Assembly: GCA_009780035.1 (NCBI GenBank)
Contig: WRAU01000004.1
Span: 62,001 to 126,000, forward strand
DNA: 64,000 nucleotides
Direction: 5' to 3'
Source: Alphaproteobacteria bacterium
GTDB lineage: Bacteria; Pseudomonadota; Alphaproteobacteria; WRAU01; Hepatincolaceae
Within the stretch, counting starts at the first letter, position 1. Each line of letters opens with the position of its first letter. This document shows positions 62,214 to 64,000 of the stretch, one piece after another. Position numbers and translations under genes: made by a program. The notes beneath the pieces were generated by a model. That model saw only the letters and a list, made by a program, of their open reading frames with translations. It was not told the DNA's origin and made no database searches.

Positions 62214-62990
62214 TTATTCTTTTATTCTATATCCGGTTTTCCACATTAAATAGGCGATTAAATACACCGCTATATTAAGCAATAGCATAAATGCCGCACC
62301 AATGGTAATACTGCTGTCGGCTACACCAATAAAGCCATAGCGGAAGCCGTCTATCATGTAAAAAAACGGATTGTAATGAATAATGTGCTGCAGAAATAAA
62401 GGCAGTTTAGCGATGGAATAAAATGTTCCCGATAAAAAAGATAAAGGAGTTATTACGATGTTGGTAAAATTTGCCAGCTGATCGAACTTTATGCTGATAA
62501 TGCCGGCAATTAACCCTAAAAGTCCTAGCAGGCTGCAGGTGGTTATGGCGAAAAATAAAATCCAGAAAATGCTATGAATATGAATTTTCACAAAAATACT
62601 TACATATAAAAGGGTTAAAACTCCCACAATCAATCCTCTGATAACTGAGCCTAAGGTTAAGGCTAAAACTGTGTTGCCGGCGGTAATCGGCGACATAAGA
62701 ATATCAACAATATTGCCGTTAATCTTAGCAATTAAAATGCTTGATGAGGTATTGGCAAATGAATTTTGAATCAGCGCCATCATAATTAGTCCCGGAACTA
62801 AAAATTCTGCGTAAGAAATACCGCTTGATGTGCCTATTCTATCGCCGATGGCTACGCTGAATACTCCTAAATAAAGGGAGGTGGTAATAATAGGACCTAA
62901 TAAAGTCTGCCCCCAAACTTTTAAAAACCTACGCACCTCTTTACCTAAAAAAGACTTAAAACTTATAAACGAACTATATTCTTTTTGCAT
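62214..62990 (-). CDS. ABC-2 type transporter permease
   Basis: 258 residues from the ATG at 62990 (a GTG three codons earlier is possible). Six membrane helices; FLVPGLIMMALIQNSFANTSSS and FYMIDGFRYGFIG follow the ABC-2 permease pattern (YadH/NodJ-type exporters). No ATPase gene is next to it in the window, so the partner must be encoded elsewhere. Substrate unknown. Confidence 0.85.
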   Translation of the reverse strand: MQKEYSSFISFKSFLGKEVRRFLKVWGQTLLGPIITTSLYLGVFSVAIGDRIGTSSGISYAEFLVPGLIMMALIQNSFANTSSSILIAKINGNIVDILMSPITAGNTVLALTLGSVIRGLIVGVLTLLYVSIFVKIHIHSIFWILFFAITTCSLLGLLGLIAGIISIKFDQLANFTNIVITPLSFLSGTFYSIAKLPLFLQHIIHYNPFFYMIDGFRYGFIGVADSSITIGAAFMLLLNIAVYLIAYLMWKTGYRIKE

Positions 62991-63044
62991 TTTTACCACG
63001 ATGTTAGTATATTATTTATAACTCTATAATAATATTAAACTACA

Positions 63045-63638
63045 ATGAAAAACACAAGAACTATTAGTAAAGAGACGCTAACCAGCCGCCTTAAAAATAT
63101 GGCGGTGCACTATTTGCAAAGATATTCCAGCAGCTCTGCCAATTTAGAAAAATATCTGCGGAAGAAAGTCCTTCAGTATAATAAAGAAGCCTTGTCAGAA
63201 AATCCTGATTTAATGCTTATGTTTAATGAAGCTATTGCCGAAACCATTAGCTTTTTAGAAAAATTAGGCTATTTAAACGATAAACTTTACAGCAAAACTC
63301 AGCTGAGAAGCCTTTTAAACAAAGGAAAATCGCCCATTGCTATTAATTACAAGCTGATGGAAAAGGGGCTTTCTAAAGAAGATATTGCTGAGGCAGTAAA
63401 AGCAAAAGATTCGCATAGATTAGAACTATACGCCCTTGCAAAATTTATTAAAAGAAAATCTTTTGGAATGTATCGCAAGCCTATTGACAGCGATATGCTT
63501 TCTAAAAAAATTGAAAAAGAAACTGCCTCGCTCATGCGCGGCGGCTTTTCTTATGAAAAAATAAAAAGCGTTATTAATATGGAAAAAGAGGCAATAGAAG
63601 ACTTATTGTTTAGTTTAGAAAGGGAGCTAGATTTATAA
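63045..63638 (+). CDS. recX: RecX-family protein
   Basis: 197 residues, helical three-helix repeats: YLQRYSSSSANLEKYLRKKV near the start, FLEKLGYLND and LMEKGLSKEDI. RecX proteins limit RecA filaments. Divergent from the ABC permease gene by 54 bases; no recA nearby. The stop overlaps the next start by one base. Confidence 0.85.
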   Translation: MKNTRTISKETLTSRLKNMAVHYLQRYSSSSANLEKYLRKKVLQYNKEALSENPDLMLMFNEAIAETISFLEKLGYLNDKLYSKTQLRSLLNKGKSPIAINYKLMEKGLSKEDIAEAVKAKDSHRLELYALAKFIKRKSFGMYRKPIDSDMLSKKIEKETASLMRGGFSYEKIKSVINMEKEAIEDLLFSLERELDL

Positions 63639-64000
63639 TGAATCCGCAAAAATATCTGCTAGATAAACTTCCAATTGCTATTGCCTTATTTAATAATGAC
63701 GCCGAACTGATATTTTATAATAAGGCTTTGCTTGAGCTATGGAAATTAGATGAATATTTTGTTAAAGAACAGCCCAATATTATAGAATTTTTTGAGGTTG
63801 TGCGTGAAAAAGATGTTGCAGGAGAGCGCATTAATTTTCGGGAATTTGTGAATTCTATGTATAAAATTGCCATCTCAGGAGGACCTTATTATAAAAAAGA
63901 TAGTCTAATTCTGCCGAATGGCTTGCATCTTCAAGAAATTCTTAGTAAGGAAGGGGAATATTTAAGTATTTCTTGGGAAGATGTCAGCGAAACTTTTGAT
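63638..64000 (+). CDS. PAS-domain sensor (histidine kinase type), cut by the window edge
   Basis: 121 codons visible, no stop. The start reads KLPIAIALFNNDAELIFYNKA and ELWKLDEYF, then LILPNGLHLQEI and ISWEDVSETFD, the order of the PAS module at the N-terminus of a common alphaproteobacterial sensor kinase. The kinase part lies outside the window. Coupled to recX by TAATG. Confidence 0.7.
   Translation, partial: MNPQKYLLDKLPIAIALFNNDAELIFYNKALLELWKLDEYFVKEQPNIIEFFEVVREKDVAGERINFREFVNSMYKIAISGGPYYKKDSLILPNGLHLQEILSKEGEYLSISWEDVSETFD

Overview
The window reads as a compact, very AT-rich chromosome segment of a host-associated alphaproteobacterium using the standard bacterial code. Support for the class: the blocks murA-infA-maf-RNase G-yacG, aroA-cmk-rpsA, accD-folC and mreBCD-mrdA-rodA, an NDUFS4-type complex I subunit, and a PAS histidine kinase of alphaproteobacterial type at the right edge. 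Sugar-acid use, a PTS, many small envelope proteins and a decayed riboflavin synthase suggest a gut or tissue associate of the Holosporales/Rickettsiales kind. The exact lineage is inference.

Layout. 0-5 kb: Nramp metal transporter with an S24-type repressor, a broken small gene, a DeoR regulator and an M20 peptidase. 5-16 kb: rplU-rpmA-obgE, complex I subunit, DsbB/DedA membrane cluster, pgk, secreted nuclease, TrkH, a coiled-coil secreted protein, two paralogous outer-membrane barrels, tRNA-Gly and tRNA-Tyr. 16-21.5 kb: rlmB, a large two-domain GT2/TagF-type glycerophosphotransferase, two related lipoproteins, a secreted protein, tRNA-Ala. 21.5-36 kb: aroA-cmk-rpsA, accD, folC, the rod-shape operon, miaA, trmL, a PAP2 phosphatase. 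36-45 kb: riboflavin synthase remnant, then a complete galacturonate pathway: an IclR/KdgR-like regulator, kdgA-kdgK, and uxaC-uxaB-uxaA-transporter. Both metabolic promoters carry a related palindrome just after the -10 box.

45.09-51.08 kb is an integrated element. A 49-bp exact direct repeat of the 3' part of tRNA-Thr(GGT) bounds it. It holds a DnaA-box-rich origin-like region, a frameshifted RepA initiator, and an operon of an AAA+ ATPase and a subtilisin-like protease, recognised as the IetAS anti-phage pair, followed by an unrecognised membrane protein. This is the main accessory system of the window.

51-64 kb: murA-infA-maf-rng-yacG, a candidate structured RNA of about 165 nt behind a consensus promoter, tRNA-Phe, then a catabolic cluster (fumarase/aspartase-superfamily lyase plus glucose-family PTS EIICB) divergent from a higB-higA-PRD regulator operon, then hslO, an ABC-2 permease, recX and a truncated sensor kinase.

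Genome-wide habits visible here: long exact intergenic inverted repeats (arms 26-31 bp) at gene ends, a REP-like palindrome family that supplies the last codons of aroA and cmk, and tight overlapping genes. Positions of promoters and starts are read by eye, with no expression data behind them.
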